From Flavobacteriaceae bacterium (GTDB lineage: Bacteria > Bacteroidota > Bacteroidia > Flavobacteriales > Flavobacteriaceae): a DNA stretch of 64,000 bases. A program made the translations under genes and the position numbers. Below, one piece after another: positions 7,191 to 16,284 of this stretch (positions within the stretch are counted from its first letter, which is position 1; every line of letters begins with the position of its first letter). The notes under the pieces were generated by a model that was given only the letters and a program-made list of their open reading frames with translations, searched no databases and was not told the origin of the DNA. Location: the NCBI GenBank assembly GCA_021648265.1, contig JAKITD010000008.1, positions 1-64,000 of the forward strand, given 5' to 3'.

Positions 7191-7198
7191 AAAATTAT
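7191..7198 (-). promoter_or_regulatory. -7 element TAATTTTG, close to the J-protein start
   Basis: TAATTTTG lies only five bases before the ATG at 7185, so the message would be leaderless or nearly so. No good -33 box is visible. Confidence 0.4.
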
Positions 7199-7354
7199 TT
7201 GAGGGCGCGAAAGTACATCTTAATATCTAATGAATAGTAAAAGATAAGACTAAAAAAACTAATGTCCGATTAATAGTATAAAGAAAGTAAGTGGTTTTAA
7301 CTTCTCTTTTGCCAAAACGATTATGAAGTTTGTAAGATCTTTAAAAAATGACAA

Positions 7355-8899
7355 TTACCAATCAATTGGAAAATAATCTTTTAAGAACTTTCCAGACCAA
7401 TGTTTTCTTGTGTTAATTCCATCTAACAATGGGTCCATAACTCGTGCCGCTCCATCAACAATATCTAATGGAGGTTGAAAATCATGAACTTCTTGTTTCA
7501 TTTTAGATAATTCCGCAGGGTCTTCATCTGTTACCCAACCTGTATCTACAGCATTCATGAAAATCCCACTTTTTGCCAATTCACCAGCAGCAGTATGTGT
7601 TAACATATTTAATGCAGCTTTTGCCATATTGGTGTGTGGATGTCGAGATTCTTTGGTAAATCGATAAAACTTTCCTTCCATTGCTGAAACATTAATAATG
7701 TGCTTTTGACCTGTATTCTCTTTTTTCATCACTTCTGCAAGTCGGTTGCACAATACAAATGGGGCTACAGAATTTACCAATTGTACTTCTATCATTTCGG
7801 TTGTTTCAATTTCTCCTAATTTTAAACGCCAACTGTTGGTTTTCCTTAAATCTACTTGTTGTAAATCTGTATCTAATTCGCCTTCAGGAAATACTTCTTG
7901 AGCAACCAAGGCATTATCAAAACAATAGGGTATTTGAGATAATTTTGCGGAAGCTCTCAATCCAATTCCAGGTTCTGGTCCGTGCCAAGTTACAGGCATA
8001 TTTTTTGTCGTAGATGCTCCAGTTGTTAACGATTTTAATTCCTCTAAACAATCGGTATGTCCTGATAATAAAGATTGTACAGATTTTGGCAATGATTCTA
8101 TAGATCGCTCTTCATTAGTCATTAAGTGTGCGTAAAAACATGAAGGTCTCCTTACTGTTTGCGCTGCATTGTTAATTAAAATGTCTAAACGATCGTATTT
8201 TTGTTCGATATAATTACAGAAAATTTCAACACTTGGTATGTGCCGTAAATCCAACCCATGAATATGCAAACGTTGTCCCCATTTTGAAAAATCCTCTTCT
8301 TTTGAAAAACGCAATGCTGAATCTACAGGAAATCGAGTGGTGGCAATAACTGTTGCTCCTCCTCTTAAAAGCATCAATGTTATGTGATAGCCAATTTTTA
8401 AACGGGAACCCGTAATCACTGCAACTTGATCTTTAACATCTGCCGTTTGAAAACGTTTTGCATAATTATAATCACCACATTTTGTACACATAGTATCATA
8501 AAAATGATGCAATTTGGTAAACAACGTTTTACATACGTAGCAATTTCTTGGTGTTGTTAATTCGGGAAGCTCTTTGGACGCTACATCTGCCGCTGGAAGT
8601 AATTTAGGAGCTACAAATACATGCGTTTCACGAGCACTTCGTATTCCAGTTACTTTTCGTGCATGTCTATCTTTTGCAGCTTTTTTTCGTTGTTCATTTT
8701 TCTTGGCATCTTTTTTTCTACGAGAAAATTCTTCACGACTTGGTCTAGAAAACATTCCTGCGGCTTTAATTAATGCCGTTCTTTTATCTTTTGAAATTTC
8801 AAATATCTGATTGGTATTTGTATTTAAACTTTCTAATACAGCAATACATTTATCTATTTCTTTCAAAGTAATTATAGGTTCTTTTTTATTCTTTTCCAT
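7355..8899 (-). CDS. SDR-family oxidoreductase-like protein with zinc ribbon and basic N-terminus
   Basis: The 514-residue protein has three parts. Residues 50-90 are a basic, lysine-rich segment. Residues 120-141 hold CYVC and CTKC, a probable zinc ribbon. Residues 155-514 form a short-chain dehydrogenase fold with the dinucleotide motif TGSRLKIG (163-170) and NNAAQ (about 243-247). The region where SDR enzymes have YxxxK reads HTNMAK (422-427), so Lys427 is present but the position of the catalytic Tyr is Thr. Either the chemistry is different or the protein binds a cofactor without classical SDR catalysis. The substrate is unknown. The length is about twice that of a normal SDR enzyme. Confidence 0.75.
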   Translation of the reverse strand: MEKNKKEPIITLKEIDKCIAVLESLNTNTNQIFEISKDKRTALIKAAGMFSRPSREEFSRRKKDAKKNEQRKKAAKDRHARKVTGIRSARETHVFVAPKLLPAADVASKELPELTTPRNCYVCKTLFTKLHHFYDTMCTKCGDYNYAKRFQTADVKDQVAVITGSRLKIGYHITLMLLRGGATVIATTRFPVDSALRFSKEEDFSKWGQRLHIHGLDLRHIPSVEIFCNYIEQKYDRLDILINNAAQTVRRPSCFYAHLMTNEERSIESLPKSVQSLLSGHTDCLEELKSLTTGASTTKNMPVTWHGPEPGIGLRASAKLSQIPYCFDNALVAQEVFPEGELDTDLQQVDLRKTNSWRLKLGEIETTEMIEVQLVNSVAPFVLCNRLAEVMKKENTGQKHIINVSAMEGKFYRFTKESRHPHTNMAKAALNMLTHTAAGELAKSGIFMNAVDTGWVTDEDPAELSKMKQEVHDFQPPLDIVDGAARVMDPLLDGINTRKHWSGKFLKDYFPIDW

Positions 8900-8916
8900 C
8901 CAAAAAATTAAGAATG

Positions 8917-8924
8917 CAAATATA
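8917..8924 (-). promoter_or_regulatory. -7 element TATATTTG for the SDR-like gene
   Basis: TATATTTG is a perfect consensus match, 17 bases upstream of the ATG. The divergent DUF1853 gene starts 55 bases away, so the intergenic region serves both. Confidence 0.45.
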
Positions 8925-8979
8925 CTTTATCTCCATTCACTTACTGATAAAAATCAAATTAATGTACTTTAGCATTTCA

Positions 8980-9705
8980 ATGAATGCACCATTAAATAGC
9001 ATACAAGCACAGTATTATGGATTTTTACAGACGTTCTTACTTTGGAAAAATAGTGTTTTAGGGTTGAAACAGTTGAAACTTCCAACTAAAAAAACAACCC
9101 TTTTTAATGAAACCATTCCCGATAATTTACGTTTAGGAAAACGTGTTGAACGATTTGTAGGTCACGAATTAAAACAAAACGAAACAAATGAAATTCTGAT
9201 AGAAAATGTTCAAATACAAAATAAAAAAATAACCATTGGAGAATTGGATTGTGTTTTAAAACTTGATAAAATACCTATCCACCTTGAAATTATTTATAAA
9301 TTTTATTTATATGATGAGCAAGTGGGTACAACTGAATTAGAACATTGGATTGGACCTAATAGAACCGATAGTTTAATTGCAAAATTGACCAAACTTAAAA
9401 ACAAGCAACTTCCCCTACTCTACAATCCGTTTACAGAACCAATTTTAGATGCATTGGATTTAAAAACAGATGGAATGCAACAGTTTGTGTGTTTTAAAGC
9501 TCAGTTATTTGTTCCGTATCAAAAAGAAGTTGAGTTTACCTTATTAAATAAAGAATGTGTCAATGGGTTTTATATACCTATTTCTGAAATTGTTCAATTT
9601 AAAGATTGTAAATTTCATATACCATCAAAAATAAATTGGTTGTTAGAAGTTCATACTCAGGTAAAATGGTTGCCTTATCTATTGTTTTTAGATGAAACAC
9701 ATTAA
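8980..9705 (+). CDS. DUF1853 family protein, nuclease-like fold suspected
   Basis: The protein has 241 residues from the ATG at 8980. I preferred this start to 8914 because a promoter-like TACTTTAG (8965-8972) lies between and the extra N-terminal residues are low in complexity. The family signature WIGPNRTDSL is clear (about residues 123-132). GELDCVL followed by HLEIIYKFYL resembles the E-x-D...E-x-K active site of PD-(D/E)XK nuclease-like enzymes, which I infer rather than know for this family. The function is unknown. The gene is divergent from the SDR-like gene and convergent with the dbpA-like helicase gene. Confidence 0.7.
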   Translation: MNAPLNSIQAQYYGFLQTFLLWKNSVLGLKQLKLPTKKTTLFNETIPDNLRLGKRVERFVGHELKQNETNEILIENVQIQNKKITIGELDCVLKLDKIPIHLEIIYKFYLYDEQVGTTELEHWIGPNRTDSLIAKLTKLKNKQLPLLYNPFTEPILDALDLKTDGMQQFVCFKAQLFVPYQKEVEFTLLNKECVNGFYIPISEIVQFKDCKFHIPSKINWLLEVHTQVKWLPYLLFLDETH

Positions 9706-9788
9706 ATTACAACTAAGAAAATAGCACCCTTATGTTGGATTAAATTTCCAAATGGAAAACTACAAAAGTTCTTTGTTGTTTGGTGGAC

Positions 9789-11102
9789 TTAAATTATAGT
9801 AACCCGTACCTTTTTCTTCTTTAAACGGGTGTTGTTTAAATTTAGGATTAAATCATCTGCCAAAGCCACAGGAACAGCTACAAAAGCACAATCTTGTTTC
9901 AGTTCAATGGTGCCTAATTCGTGTTTATTTAACTTGCCTTGTTTAAAAAATAGCCCAGCAATATCTCCCTTGGATATTTTATCTTTCCGGCCTCCAGAAA
10001 TAAACAAAGTTTGCCAGTAGGTGGGTTTGTAGGCGGCTTTTTTAGAAATATTGATCCCTTTAACATCTAGAATAAATTCTGGTAATAACTGATCCTTCCA
10101 TTTCAATACATAAGCCGTTCCTTTAGCGTTCACTCTAGCTGTTCTTCCATTTCTATGAATAAATTCTTCCTTGTGAATCGGCAACTCAAAATGAATAATA
10201 TATTTCATTTCTGGAATATCAATACCTCTTGCTGCCAAGTCTGTTGCTAGTAATACTTGAGAAGATCCATTTCTGAATTTAATTAAGGCTCGCTCTCTAT
10301 CTTTTTGCTCCATTCCGCCAGAAAAACAAGTATGACTTATTTCGTTTCGCTCTAAAAATTCACTTACCACACTGATACTATCTCTAAAATTACAAAAAAT
10401 AATTCCAGGTTCATTACCTACATGTTCTAACAAGCTTAACAGCGTTTTTAGCTTATTTTTATCTGGAGAAATGACTGTTTTAATAGCTAGTTTTGAAGCT
10501 GCTTTTTGATTTAAATAATTGATGGTAGTTGGCTTGTCTAATTTTACAAATTCAGGAACACTAACTCCTTGTGTTGCTGAAGTTAAGATACGCTTATTTA
10601 AAGCAGGTAATTGATTAATAATTGACTTCATTTGATCTTCAAAACCTTGTTCTAACGATTTATCAAACTCATCTAAAATCAATGTTTTAATACTGTCTTT
10701 TGAAAAACGATCACTATTAAAATGATCTAAGATTCTACCTGGTGTGCCAATTAATATTGAAGGAACATGTTTGATTTCAATTTTGTCTTTGGACATCGGT
10801 CTTCCTCCATAAACAGCATTTACTTTAAAACCGGCACCCATATTGCGAATTACTTGTTCTATTTGTATGGCTAATTCTCGTGTTGGTACTAATATCAAAG
10901 CTTGAACCTCTTGGCAATCCCGATCTAATGATTTTAATAATGGCAATGAAAATGCGAGCGTTTTTCCAGTACCAGTTGGAGATAAAAGGATGGTATTTGT
11001 TGTTGACTCTATAACAGCTATGGCTTCTTGCTGCATAGGATTCAACTCGTGAATATTCAATTTTGTTAATATATCCTGCTGGTCTTTATTGATATTTCTC
11101 AT
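9789..11102 (-). CDS. DbpA-like DEAD-box RNA helicase
   Basis: This is an ATP-dependent RNA helicase of 437 residues. Visible motifs are the Walker A sequence SPTGTGKT (41-48), PTRELA (Ia), DEFD in place of DEAD (144-147), SAT (III) and HRNGRTAR (VI). The last 75 or so residues fit the DbpA-type RNA-binding domain (TLFISGGRKDKISKGDIAG), which in DbpA targets 23S rRNA helix 92. A role in large-subunit assembly is therefore likely. It follows the second helicase gene by two bases and is probably co-transcribed with it. Confidence 0.88.
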   Translation of the reverse strand: MRNINKDQQDILTKLNIHELNPMQQEAIAVIESTTNTILLSPTGTGKTLAFSLPLLKSLDRDCQEVQALILVPTRELAIQIEQVIRNMGAGFKVNAVYGGRPMSKDKIEIKHVPSILIGTPGRILDHFNSDRFSKDSIKTLILDEFDKSLEQGFEDQMKSIINQLPALNKRILTSATQGVSVPEFVKLDKPTTINYLNQKAASKLAIKTVISPDKNKLKTLLSLLEHVGNEPGIIFCNFRDSISVVSEFLERNEISHTCFSGGMEQKDRERALIKFRNGSSQVLLATDLAARGIDIPEMKYIIHFELPIHKEEFIHRNGRTARVNAKGTAYVLKWKDQLLPEFILDVKGINISKKAAYKPTYWQTLFISGGRKDKISKGDIAGLFFKQGKLNKHELGTIELKQDCAFVAVPVALADDLILNLNNTRLKKKKVRVTII

Positions 11103-11104
11103 TA

Positions 11105-12448
11105 TTATTTCTTTTTACGCTTTTTAGTTGGTTCAGAATTTGTAGTTACTCCACCAGTTTGTGCTAAGTAATTTGCTAATATTTTTTCCACCAATTCTTC
11201 TTTGGTTAAATGATGAAATATGGTTTTTATTTTAGTTTTAAACTCTTCAGTTACTTCTCTATTGGGTTTGGTTTTAAAAACTTTTCTTGCCCATAATAGT
11301 CCGTTATTTTCTTCAATACTTTGGGTATCTGCTTTTCTGAATTCATTAAAAGTAATTCCTAATTCGTTTTCAAATTCCGGAATATCTTCTACCTCTTCTT
11401 GCTGAATAATACTCAACGAAAGTCCCTTCGCTCCTGCCCTCGCTGTACGCCCACTTCTATGCACATAAGCTTCATAAGTATCTGGTAAATGATAATTAAC
11501 AACATAAGAAATTTCTTTAACATCAATTCCACGAGCTGCCAAATCTGTAGCGATTAAAATATCGATATGACCTTCTCTAAACTGTCCCATAATTCGATCA
11601 CGAATTGTTTGAGCCAAGCTTCCGTGGATAGCACCCGATGAAAATTTATTGATGGCTAGTTTTTTTGCTAGTTTATTTACTGCTGCTTTGGTTTTACAGA
11701 ATATAATTCCGCGTTCGCCTTCTTTTGAGCTTAAAAAATGTAGTAATACTTCCAGTTTTTCGATAGGCTCAACAACTACATATTGATGGTCAATTCCTTG
11801 ATGACCAATAGTTGACATAGCTACTTCTATATGTACAATATGCTTTGACATATAATTTTGAACCAATTGCTTTATAGTTCCTGGCATAGTTGCAGTAAAC
11901 AACAAGGTTCTTCTAGATTTTGGAATGTCCTTTATAATAAGGTCTAAATCTTTTTTTAAAGCAGTTACCATTTCATCGGCTTCATCTAGTACTAAATACT
12001 TTAAGTCTTTAATAGATAAAGCTTCACGCTTAATTAAATCAACCAATCGTCCTGGAGTAGCAACTATTACATGAGCGGTGGTTTTTAATCGTTCTATTTG
12101 AGGTTTGATTGGAATCCCACCACATAAAGAAGCGATAGTTATTTCTGGACTACCAGTAGCAAACGAAACTAAATTATTATAAATCTGTTGTCCTAACTCT
12201 CTTGTAGGTGCTAAAATTAATGCCTGAACTTTAGTGTTTTCAATATCAATTAACTGAAGTAATGGTAGTCCGAAAGCAGCAGTTTTTCCAGTTCCAGTTT
12301 TTGCTAAAACGACTAAATCTTCCTTTTGACTTAGTACAACAGGAATGGTTTTTTCTTGAATATCTGTCGGAACAGAAATTTGTAATTTGGTTAAAGCTTG
12401 CTGTAACTGTTTATTAATTCCTAAATCTGAAAAGGATTTTGACATCAT
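11105..12448 (-). CDS. DEAD-box RNA helicase (RhlE/CsdA-type core)
   Basis: The 447-residue protein has a complete helicase core: Q-motif region, AKTGTGKT (Walker A), PTRELGQQ, TPGRL, DEAD in VLDEADEMV, SAT, and HRSGRTARAG. The C-terminal tail of about 70 residues ends in the basic PTKKRKKK and probably binds RNA. DEAD helicases with such tails act in ribosome assembly and RNA turnover, often in the cold. The two helicases are two bases apart and lie downstream of a cold-shock gene, but a terminator separates that gene from them. Two start codons (MM) are adjacent. Confidence 0.88.
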   Translation of the reverse strand: MMSKSFSDLGINKQLQQALTKLQISVPTDIQEKTIPVVLSQKEDLVVLAKTGTGKTAAFGLPLLQLIDIENTKVQALILAPTRELGQQIYNNLVSFATGSPEITIASLCGGIPIKPQIERLKTTAHVIVATPGRLVDLIKREALSIKDLKYLVLDEADEMVTALKKDLDLIIKDIPKSRRTLLFTATMPGTIKQLVQNYMSKHIVHIEVAMSTIGHQGIDHQYVVVEPIEKLEVLLHFLSSKEGERGIIFCKTKAAVNKLAKKLAINKFSSGAIHGSLAQTIRDRIMGQFREGHIDILIATDLAARGIDVKEISYVVNYHLPDTYEAYVHRSGRTARAGAKGLSLSIIQQEEVEDIPEFENELGITFNEFRKADTQSIEENNGLLWARKVFKTKPNREVTEEFKTKIKTIFHHLTKEELVEKILANYLAQTGGVTTNSEPTKKRKKK

Positions 12449-12460
12449 TTAATTTTTCTG

Positions 12461-12468
12461 CAAAGATA
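12461..12468 (-). promoter_or_regulatory. -7 element TATCTTTG for the helicase pair
   Basis: TATCTTTG lies 12 bases before the helicase start and downstream of the cold-shock gene terminator. The helicases therefore have their own promoter. A -33 TTG is not obvious. Confidence 0.5.
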
Positions 12469-12532
12469 GATACAATACTATCTATTATGTTTGTTATTCT
12501 TTCTATTAATGTTTTAGTAAAAAAAGGTCATG

Positions 12533-12558
12533 AAAAAAGCCCATCCGTGTGGATGAGC
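12533..12558 (-). terminator. Rho-independent terminator of the cold-shock gene
   Basis: On the minus strand the arms GCTCATCC and GGATGGGC (one G-T pair) enclose ACAC. They are followed by TTTTTT at 12533-12538. The structure starts 25 bases after the stop codon of the cold-shock gene. Confidence 0.8.
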
Positions 12559-12583
12559 TTTTATAAAACTTAAAGTATATTTT

Positions 12584-12775
12584 TTAGATAACTTTTACGT
12601 TAACTGCATTTAATCCTTTGTTACCTTCTTGTAGGTCGAATTCAACTTGGTCACCTTCTCTGATTTCATCAATTAATCCTGAAATGTGTACAAAGTGATC
12701 TTTGTCTACTCCTTCTTCAGTGATAAAACCAAATCCTTTTGTGTCGTTGAAAAATTTTACTGTTCCTTTACTCAT
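12584..12775 (-). CDS. Cold-shock protein, CspA family
   Basis: The protein is a single cold-shock domain of 63 residues with both nucleic-acid-binding motifs: KGFGFI (RNP1) and HFVHIS (RNP2). It acts as an RNA chaperone that melts structured mRNA. I chose the ATG at 12775 (MSKGTVKFFN). The in-frame codon at 12844 lies upstream of the promoter and would add a non-homologous extension. The A/T-rich 5' leader is about 36 bases long. The gene is monocistronic, with a good promoter and a terminator. Confidence 0.93.
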   Translation of the reverse strand: MSKGTVKFFNDTKGFGFITEEGVDKDHFVHISGLIDEIREGDQVEFDLQEGNKGLNAVNVKVI

Positions 12776-12811
12776 TGTAATGTAATTTAATTTATAATAT
12801 TTATTATTTTG

Positions 12812-12841
12812 CAAAGATAGTGCCGTTTTTTCAACATACAA
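12812..12841 (-). promoter_or_regulatory. Promoter TTG-N19-TATCTTTG of the cold-shock gene
   Basis: TATCTTTG (12812-12819) and TTG (12839-12841) are separated by 19 bases, matching the Bacteroidota -33/-7 consensus. This is one of the clearest promoters in the window. Confidence 0.75.
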
Positions 12842-13053
12842 CATAATAATTAACTTCTTTTCATATTACCACGTGTTTAATTGTTAAGTATTCTTTGTGA
12901 ATTACTATATTTGCTAGTATTTACGTCTAAAATAAATATTATTTAATATTGTAAAATTAGTAATAACAACACTCGAATTTATGGTAATATGACGAAAGTG
13001 AAAATCGTATCCTCTAAAATGATATGGTTTTTCTTAAAATTCATTCTGTTATA

Positions 13054-13938
13054 TTAATTATCCAACTCCAACTTATACCCAACCCCATGAACATTGCTGA
13101 TTTTAATAGAAGTATCCTCTTTTAATTTTTTCCGAAGTTTCGAAATATAGGTATCTAGGCTTCTACCTACAATAACGCCGTTGTCTTCCCAAACCCTTTT
13201 CATCAACTCTTCTCGTTTGATTATCTGGTTAGGCTTTTCAATAAAAATAGCTAGAATTTCACATTCTTTTTTGGAAAGATTGATTTCATCAGATTCTTTT
13301 ACCAATTTATTTTGATTTGGGTAAAAATGAAAGATTCCTAAGGATTGGTATTTTTCAGTTGAAACCTCTTTGTTAGATGAGTTAGTAATATTAATAAGAG
13401 GTTGCTTCTTTTTATAAAACAGAAACTGAAAACCGATAAAAGCTATAATGGCAAGTATATATAAATAGGTAGCACTATTTGCAGTTGGTTTCATATCTGT
13501 AAATTTCACTTCAATTGCATAACAGTTTTTAGGTAATACTCTACTTCTACAAGGAATGATACTTTTTCCTTGTAAGTTTTTCATTTCATAACTATAAGAA
13601 ACTTCCGTAAGGTCGCAAGGTGATACTTCCACAAAATAAGAATTGGAAATTCCAGATTTCTGAAATGTTTTTTTTACGGTAGCAACTAACAAGCTCGGTT
13701 CAAACGAAAGTGAATTCTCGAATTTAAGTTGGTACTTAGATTCAGTCAATTTAATAACAGGTAAGACCAAGGAAGTTGAATCTTGATTAGAAAGCAATAA
13801 TTGATGCCCAACTTCACGCAAACTTACTTTTACTTTTTCTGAAAAATCATCATTTTCTACTTTGGAATCGACAAAAAACCAAATAGAAAACAAGACAATG
13901 ACCAATCCTATAACCGAAAAAAATATTCTTTTATTCAT
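13054..13938 (-). CDS. Membrane-anchored winged-helix transcriptional regulator (one-component type)
   Basis: The 294-residue protein has a transmembrane helix at about 5-22, a periplasmic region (about 24-155), a second helix at about 157-175, and a cytoplasmic OmpR/PhoB-type winged helix at about 198-292. The last shows LSKKECEIL, RSLDTYISKLRKKL and VHGVGYKL. The layout is the mirror image of ToxR or CadC, where the DNA-binding domain is N-terminal. The periplasmic part has three cysteines (C108, C130 and C139), so a redox signal is possible. It has no phospho-acceptor domain. It is divergent from a secreted protein gene, with repeated half-sites between them that it may bind. Confidence 0.75.
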   Translation of the reverse strand: MNKRIFFSVIGLVIVLFSIWFFVDSKVENDDFSEKVKVSLREVGHQLLLSNQDSTSLVLPVIKLTESKYQLKFENSLSFEPSLLVATVKKTFQKSGISNSYFVEVSPCDLTEVSYSYEMKNLQGKSIIPCRSRVLPKNCYAIEVKFTDMKPTANSATYLYILAIIAFIGFQFLFYKKKQPLINITNSSNKEVSTEKYQSLGIFHFYPNQNKLVKESDEINLSKKECEILAIFIEKPNQIIKREELMKRVWEDNGVIVGRSLDTYISKLRKKLKEDTSIKISNVHGVGYKLELDN

Positions 13939-13950
13939 AAATAATTAATG

Positions 13951-14057
13951 TATAAGTGAATATTCGTTATAAGCATTACTTTAAACACTTATAACTATAG
14001 ACACTCATAACAACAAATAACATACATTTTATTGACATTTTACAAGTGTTGACACTT
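13951..14057. promoter_or_regulatory. Cluster of CACTTATAA-type half-sites between divergent genes
   Basis: Repeats occur as tataagtg (13951), GTTATAAG (13966-13973), ACACTTATAAC (13985-13995) and ACACTCATAAC (14001-14011). The second and third form an inverted repeat. A separate perfect palindrome AAGTGT-TG-ACACTT is at 14044-14057. The cluster is the obvious candidate operator for the neighbouring membrane-bound regulator. No experiment supports this. Confidence 0.4.
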
Positions 14058-14142
14058 CTTTTGCATTTTTTTGACATATTTATTTACTGGTTGACTTAGT
14101 TTTACATCGTAATAAATAATTAATTCTAAAATCAATCAAAAA

Positions 14143-14685
14143 ATGAACAAATTAACAACAATCGCATTCGTATTATTAAGTATTACTATTAGTACAAGTC
14201 AGCAATCAATAAAATCATTTGCCAATATTGCTACTGTTCAGCCTCAAAATTTTACAGAATTCACCATAAATGACAGTGAATATACCCTTCATTTTGAATT
14301 AGAAGAAACAAAAGATAATGAACAATTTTTAATTATTTTAGTAGAGTTTCATAACAATTCTGAATTTATTTCTCCTTTTGAAGACAAAGAATTTAAAGGA
14401 AAATTTAATTTGAGTTTAGGGACCACTAATCATATTAATTTTGAAGGAGATATTATTGAAACACCACAAGCAGTAGATGCTTATGATAAATTTGGACATC
14501 AGTTTGTGAAATGGGTAAAAGTAAATACCATTTATAGACAACGATTAACTATAAAAACAAAAGAAGATTTTAAGGTCTTAGGAAGGCTTCAATTTACCAT
14601 CGAACCTCGTTGTACTTTAGAGCAAATTCCGTTTTCAATATCATATAAAGACGGAAAAATGGAGTTTGTTGATTCTAAATGTTAA
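14143..14685 (+). CDS. Secreted protein, weakly like the DsbD N-terminal domain
   Basis: The 180-residue protein has a signal peptide (about 1-20). The mature part is rich in beta-strand. It contains the pattern ETPQAVDAYDKFG...VKVNTIYRQRL...LQFTIEPRC...IPFSISYKDGK, which recalls the immunoglobulin-like N-terminal domain of DsbD. The second cysteine of the DsbD CxxxxxC pair is absent (C-TLEQIPF). It may deliver or sense thiols in the periplasm, or be only structurally related. The last residue is also Cys. Its divergent partner is a membrane regulator with periplasmic cysteines, so a shared pathway is plausible. Confidence 0.5.
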   Translation: MNKLTTIAFVLLSITISTSQQSIKSFANIATVQPQNFTEFTINDSEYTLHFELEETKDNEQFLIILVEFHNNSEFISPFEDKEFKGKFNLSLGTTNHINFEGDIIETPQAVDAYDKFGHQFVKWVKVNTIYRQRLTIKTKEDFKVLGRLQFTIEPRCTLEQIPFSISYKDGKMEFVDSKC

Positions 14686-14719
14686 TTGGGAATTAATAAT
14701 TATATAAATAGCCATAAAT

Positions 14720-16216
14720 ATGATAAGTTGTAAAAAAGCATTAATAAAATTTAGTTTTCTATTACTATAACCAATGTAAGTATATCTTGCAATCAGTCAA
14801 AAAAGGAAAAAACAAATGAATCTACTAAAGCCGAAAAAATTGAAGAAATCGTAGGATTATATTCAGAATATGGAGGTTTTAATGGTTCCGTTTTAGTTTC
14901 TCACGAAGGTGAAGTGGTTTTCAAAAAAGGATTTGGTTACGCGAATCTGGAATGGGATATCCCCAACCAAACAGGTACAAAATTCAGAATAGCTTCCATT
15001 ACAAAACCTTTTACAGCATTGCTTATTATACAATTGGCGGCTGAAGGCAAACTAGATTTACATAAGTCCATTTCTACTTATTTACCAGAATACCCTAAGA
15101 ATAATGGAAATCGAATTACCATACATCAATTACTTACTCATACCTCTGGAACTACAAGAGATTATGATTCGGATCTTCCTAAAAATAAATATCCAGATAG
15201 ATATCAAGTCAGTGAAATTGTTTAGCAATATTCAGCACTTCCACTTAAGTTTGAACCTGGAGAAAAATTTGCATATAGCAATACTGGTTACCACACTTTG
15301 GCATCTATTATTGAAACCGTTTCAGGAAAATCATACAAAATAGTTTTACAAGAAAGCATTTTAGATCCTCTTGGCATGAAAAAAACAGGAATTGATAAAC
15401 ATAGGTCTCTTTTAAAAAACAGGGCGTATGGTTATTTTAAAAGCTATGGAAACTACTTTAATCAGGATTTTGGCGATATGTCCGCAATAACGGGAGTTGG
15501 CAATATGTATTCAACTGTAGAAGATATGTTTCTTTTAGACCAAGCTTTATATACTGAAAAATTACTTCCAAAAAAGTATGTGGATTTACTGTTTACAAAG
15601 CATATTTCAGATCCAGAATATGACGGATTTTATGGTTATGGTTGGGAATTGATAAAAAAACCAATTGGCAACACTTCAAAAACTGTTGAAACCTATGGTC
15701 ATAGTGGTTCGATGCAAGGTTTTACTGCACTGTTTACAAGAATCCCTTCTAGCAATTCTTCATTGTATTTTTTAATAATACGGGACGTGCTTTCCTTACT
15801 TCAATGACAACTGCTATTACTGGAATTTTAAGCGATCAGCCCTATGGTTTTCCTTTAAAACCATTAGCTATGTTTATGAAAAAAACGATTGAAAATGAAG
15901 GAATCGAAAAAGGAATTCTATTTTATAAAGAACATAAAGATTTAGACGATTATTATGTTTCTGAACAAGAATTAATTGTAGCAGGATATAAAACTTACAA
16001 GCAGATAATGCTGAATTTGCAGCTGAAATATTTAAACTAAGTACTGAAGTTTTTCCAGACAGAGATAACCCGTATGATAGTTATGCGGAAGCATTAATGG
16101 CTTTAGGAAAAAATGAAGAAGCTATTAAAAATTACAAAAAATCTTTAGAATTGAACCCCAACAATTACAATGCTGTAGAAATGTTGAAGAAATTAGGAGT
16201 TGAAAATCCTAACTAA
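14720..16216 (+). pseudogene. Class C beta-lactamase-like serine hydrolase with C-terminal TPR, decayed
   Basis: The start MISCKKALIKFSFLLL runs into a stop at 14768. Another frame continues with a lipoprotein-like SISCNQSKK and the hydrolase domain. The catalytic SxxK is SITK, Y-x-N is YSN, and the third motif is YGHSG. Within this frame a TAG stop interrupts at 15223-15225 (EIV*QYS). Frameshifts follow near 15790 and near 16000. The last part (DSYAEALMALGKNEEAIKNY) is a TPR. At least four lesions therefore spread over 1.5 kb. The intact ancestor was a serine hydrolase (class C beta-lactamase or esterase-like) of about 490 residues. It is not functional as written. Confidence 0.8.
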
Positions 16217-16284
16217 TTATATGTATTTACATACTTTTTAGGGTATTGTTATTATTAATATCTTACAAAGTGTGTAAATAAAAT

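Noticed and set aside
12776-12844. Longer start for the cold-shock protein
   Set aside because: It crosses the best promoter of the region and adds residues not found in CspA-type proteins.
15104-15343. Overlapping open frame inside the serine hydrolase region
   Set aside because: It is a shadow frame. The hydrolase motifs lie in the other frames.
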